64,000 bases of DNA, taken from positions 130,542,211-130,606,210 of the forward strand of contig CM042009.1 of assembly GCA_023525715.1 (NCBI GenBank), in the 5' to 3' direction. This DNA comes from Cichorium intybus (lineage: Eukaryota > Streptophyta > Magnoliopsida > Asterales > Asteraceae). Of this stretch, positions 60,501 through 64,000 are shown piece by piece. Position 1 is the stretch's first letter. The number at the start of each line of letters is the position of its first letter. Under the pieces are notes generated by a model. It saw only the letters and a program-made list of their open reading frames with translations, made no database searches and was not told the origin of the DNA. A program made the translations under genes and the position numbers.

Positions 60501-61961
60501 TTATGATTGACCCTGAGGCCCATTTTGCAGCGTTGACATGAGCCTGTCAAACTTCTTATTTAATTCACTTATCTCCTTTTTTACCTCCTTCTTCCAATCA
60601 GCATCAGCTCCCACTGCTGCTGCTGTGCCTACAGCTTTTCTCGTAGAAAAGTTCGCTTTGGAGCCATTGCTCAATTGCTCCAAGAATTGCCAGGCCTCCT
60701 CCGGGTCTTGCCACATAAATGTCCCGCTTGACGAGGCATTTATCATCGCCTGGTGTGTTTCACTGACTCCTTCGAAGAAAAACTTCACTAACTGTCATTT
60801 GGGAATCTCATGATGCGGGCAGGATCGCAATAACTCCTTCAACCGATCAAATGCTTCATGGAAAGCTTCTCCTGGTTTTTGCTGGAAGTCTTGAATAACC
60901 CTCCTGATCTCCGTTGTCTTGCTTACCGGATAGAATTCTTGTAGGAACTTGGCCTTGAGCTGGTCCCACGTGGTGATGCTGTTTGCTGGTAAAGACGTAA
61001 ACCAGTATTTGGCTTTGTCTTTAAGAGTGAATGGGAATAACCTAAGCCTAAAGATATTCCTATTAGTATTTCTGGGGTTGTTAGCATTGGCAATCGCTAT
61101 AAATTCATACAAGTGGTTGTATGGGTCATCCTGCTTGTACCCCCTAAACTACGGTAATATTCCTAACAATTGAGGCCTTATTTCTACTTCAGATTCAATA
61201 TTGTCAGGAATATAGATTGGCGACGAGTCATCATATTCCCGTGGCTGGAAATGTGATGCAACCGATTGCCTTCTCGGTTGTGTAAAATATAAAGGTTGGG
61301 CAGGATTACCGTAAGGGTGATGACCGTTATATTCCTACTGACCTTGTGGTGGTTGATACTGCGGTGCTCTTCTCAGAGGTCCTCGACCTCGGTTCCTGGG
61401 TTGTTATGGTGCTGGTGGAATCCATCCTTCATCTTCCTCATCATATCTCTCCGCTTCCTCTAGATACTGGTATTGTTGCTGAAGAGGTGGTTGGTATTGT
61501 TGTGGTTGTGTAGGTTGGAATGTGGGTTGAGGTTTAAATAGAACTGGTTGTGATTGAGAAAATGGTTGAGAAGTTGGTGTCTGCTGTCTAGAGACTGGGG
61601 TGCCATCACGGGTCGGCTCTCCCCAAGACATTGCAGATGTGAATGGATTGGTGGATTGTGGTTGTGATACTGGTGGAAATGGTGGAATCGATGGCGGAGT
61701 GCATGATGGTATGGGTACAGGGGTTGAAACTGCACCACCAGAAGCACTCGTGCTCCCGAATTGAAACTCCAAAACCGGGGGAATAAAAGACATCCCCGTT
61801 GCCTCACCTGATGGTTCCTGGGCAACACTTACTCCACTACTAATGACATGACTGAAACTCATTGTATTTAAACGCCTACGTGCACGGATTTTGCGTGCAG
61901 TTCGCTCAATCTCTGAGTCAAAATGCAAAGGGTATAATTGCTCACCCCTGCAGGTACGCAT
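60501..61961 (-). pseudogene. Athila-type gag with five in-frame stops
   Basis: Three open stretches share one frame. 61404-61961 is a Pro/Gln-rich N-terminal part. 60795-61112 carries the retrotransposon gag domain (NIFRLRLFPFTLKDKAKYWF, WDQLKAKFLQEFYP, GEAFHEAFDRLKELLRSCPH). 60501-60788 continues it (FFFEGVSETHQAMINASSSG, PEEAWQFLEQL). The capsid-like protein would package the element RNA. The separating stops are TAA, TAG, TAG, TGA and TAA, each explicable by one C-to-T or G-to-A change. No frameshift is needed. No zinc knuckle is seen downstream. Confidence 0.85.
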
Positions 61962-62073
61962 GCACTAATGCAACACGCACGCAAAAATCAAAAACCAAAA
62001 ACTAATCAAATGAAACTCAAAGAAAATCAAGAAACTAGAATTCCTACTAATCACCTAATCTAAGCTCACAGCA

Positions 62074-62089
62074 CCCCGACAACGCGCCA
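62074..62089 (-). other. primer-binding site (tRNA-Asp type)
   Basis: The minus strand reads TGGCGCGTTGTCGGGG, one base short of the TGGCGCCGTTGTCGGGG form used by Athila/Tat elements, five bases from the LTR. Confidence 0.8.
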
Positions 62090-62094
62090 AAATT

Positions 62095-63222
62095 TGACAC
62101 GCCTAGGTCGTCGTGCGATCAAAAATAAAAGAAACCTAACACACACACACTAGCACAGTGGTAGTCAGGGTCGATCCGCAGGAGCTACGTGGTCAGATCA
62201 GATGATAGATTGCCAACTATAGTGTCACGCTATAGTCGGAGGACTTCAGTTTCCAAACCCTTGCCACTAAAACTCAAAAATCCTAAACTAACAATCCCAA
62301 AACAAGCATAGACTAAGCTAAGCTTCAAACCAAACCTAGTTACTTTCTGAAATCAGAAGTGCATCTCTAATTCAGAAGTAAACAAAGGCATCCAACAATC
62401 CAAACATAAACCAAAACAAGGCATAAACTAAACCAATAACTAAGATCCAATGGGACAGTCACTGGCTAAAGTTCAAACCTAAAAGATTAACCTAATTGGC
62501 TACTGAAATCAGCAAAGAAAAACAGTCCAACTAGGTCAAATCAAACATCCAAACACAACACAAGCATGCAAAACCAATAACAATCATCAAAACACCGAAA
62601 AACAAAGATTACTTGTAACAAAATGCTTCTCATTAACCAAAAACGAATTCCAATGATCCAATACAGTCACCAATACTAAAAACAGTAAACTAAAGTGCTC
62701 AAGGTCAGTGGTTGTCACTCCCAAAGACCCTAGCCACTATTGCTAACTAATACTAAAATGAAATTAAATTCTAAAACATAAAATACCAATTGAGAGGTTG
62801 CTGATGCTTAATCACAGAGTCAAAGAGCCTTCAGGTCGTTTTTTCACCGGGTCTTTGCTAGGGTTTTCGGCTGTAAATGGCTCTATTTATAGTTGAAATT
62901 TTCCCGCAGCCGCATCGCGCAATTAAGTAAACAGCGGCGCGCGTAGAACTTTATCCCCGTTTCTTCGGACTTTGAATTTTTTCCACCGCCTTATACCCGC
63001 GTTGCGCCTTCTTGATTCCCGCGGTGTGCGTACGTATTTTCCTAATTTTATCTTCTTCTTCAAACTTTCTCCAATTTGCACGCTTTTGGTCCCTGTTTAC
63101 ATTATTTTCTTCCAAACAAGTACTGGCACGAAAAGTGAGAATACCACAATATATATGATATAATTTCTCTAAGAATAGGGATCAACAACGACTAAAATAT
63201 GTAATATCACTAGGCGTTATCA
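62095..63222 (-). repeat. 5' LTR of the Athila-like element
   Basis: 1,128 bp. It matches the other LTR closely except in the CG-rich patch (62907-63035), where several CG positions differ as TG or CA. Confidence 0.93.
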
Positions 63223-63790
63223 GAGCCCAAACCTAAACCAGACCAAATCCAATGCAACCTTGACCAAACCAAATATTGAATTACAATTCAGTTTGGTTTG
63301 ATTTGAAAACCAAGAAAACCAAATTTTATATTTAAAAATAAAATCCGAAGTCTCAATTTTCCAAACTTAAAATCCAAAATTTCAAAATGAGGGGATAGTG
63401 GTGAAGGTGTGGCAGTCAATCGACAAGTGCACTAGAATTAACTCTTGTTTGACTTGGACTGAAGAAAAGAGACCAAGAAATGTAACCTTTAGGACGGTGA
63501 TGTCGATTGTAAAATATAAACACTAAATTGAATAATGAAACATATGTTTTCAGTTTTTAATTTAATTTGTAAAGTATTGAAATAGAAATTAATTAATTAA
63601 TTAATTAATTGAATTTAGTAATTCAGTTTGGTTTGGTACGAACATTATCAGACTATAACTCAAACCATAAACCAAATTCTTAATTTGGTTTGGTATGAAA
63701 CCAAACCGAAACCGAATTTCAAATATGGATTGATTCGTATTTGGTTTCAGTTTCATTTGGTTTTTGTTTCAAACCAAATAATGCCCACTT

Positions 63791-64000
63791 CTAGATGTAA
63801 ATACGAGAGTGGTTATGGAGTAATGCTAATGTAAAAGATTGCGACATTCATGTGATGATTGTATATTATTGGAAGATCCAAATTCACATGTATTTATTAT
63901 TTGTGAATACCGGAAAACCCCACCTCAAGATGTCACTTCATGGATCGACATATTTAAATGAATATTAAAAATCGCTTAAGTCTCAATGCCATTCAACTTG
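63791..64000. other. window end, nothing recognised
   Basis: AT-rich, no feature seen. Confidence 0.6.

Larger units (their letters stand above)
55845..63222 (-). mobile_element. Athila-like Ty3/gypsy element without pol
   Basis: The element is 7,378 bp, flanked by the perfect duplication GAGCC (55840-55844 and 63223-63227). LTRs are 1,129 and 1,128 bp. The primer site fits tRNA-Asp, as in Athila/Tat elements. The minus strand carries gag and, further on, an ATHILA ORF1-like frame. Protease, reverse transcriptase and integrase cannot be read anywhere, so the copy is non-autonomous. Confidence 0.9.
55775..63790. mobile_element. MITE-like repeat split by the Athila-like element
   Basis: With the insertion 55845-63222 and one GAGCC removed, about 640 bp remains. 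It begins GTGGGAATCGGTTTGGTTT, and its reverse complement begins GTGGGCATTATTTGGTTTG. Many CAGTTTGGTTTG and AACCAAACCGAAACC phrases fill the right part. This form is common in plant hAT-type MITEs. Flanking duplications are imperfect, so the family is a guess. Confidence 0.5.

Overview
This is a stretch of a plant nuclear genome, almost certainly a eudicot. It has long AT microsatellites, plant-type LTR retrotransposons primed by initiator-Met or Asp tRNA, Mutator-like transposons with 9-bp target duplications, and two intron-less dirigent genes. The repeat style would fit Asteraceae, but nothing here proves the family. About four fifths of the window is transposable element. The only host genes I can defend are two dirigent paralogues, at 2389-2967 (- strand) and 46847-47425 (+ strand). 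They are about 91% identical in protein and lie in inverted orientation with homologous flanks, so they are copies of one inverted segmental duplication.

Layout. 1-1740: microsatellites, a GC-rich duplicated stretch and a small MITE. 1740-3155: dirigent gene 1 and its flanks. 5841-17830: a decayed Ty3/gypsy element split by a pol-less copia-type element (9854-17588, TSD GGCTC). 18028-18871: a PIF-like ORF1 relic and a copia RNase H relic. 19693-38300: a three-deep nest. A LINE 3' end holds a 1.56-kb non-autonomous MULE (19729-30891) that carries an alpha-expansin exon piece. That MULE was entered by a 9.6-kb Tekay-like chromovirus (20887-30480, TSD AGGTT). The same LINE was separately entered by a copia-type non-autonomous element with identical LTRs (31563-37611, TSD AAAGA). 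38738-43002: a full MULE with a decayed transposase (9-bp TSD TTTAAATAA). 46650-53390: dirigent gene 2, its 3' flank broken by a Ty1/copia element with three LTRs (47974-53062, TSD GTTGA). 55775-63790: a MITE-like repeat split by an Athila-like element with gag and an ORF1 but no pol (55845-63222, TSD GAGCC).

Three of the six larger LTR elements (9854, 31563 and 55845) lack reverse transcriptase and integrase, so they would have to be mobilised in trans. The two elements with pol (20887 and 47974) are broken only by point stops or a homopolymer slip.

The most unusual signal is the non-coding interior of the 9854-17588 element. It is packed with short perfect hairpins, most closed by NRG triloops, and contains four larger stem-loops that share one apical motif while their arms differ in sequence yet stay complementary. 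I know of no described element with this organisation. I could not fold or search it here.
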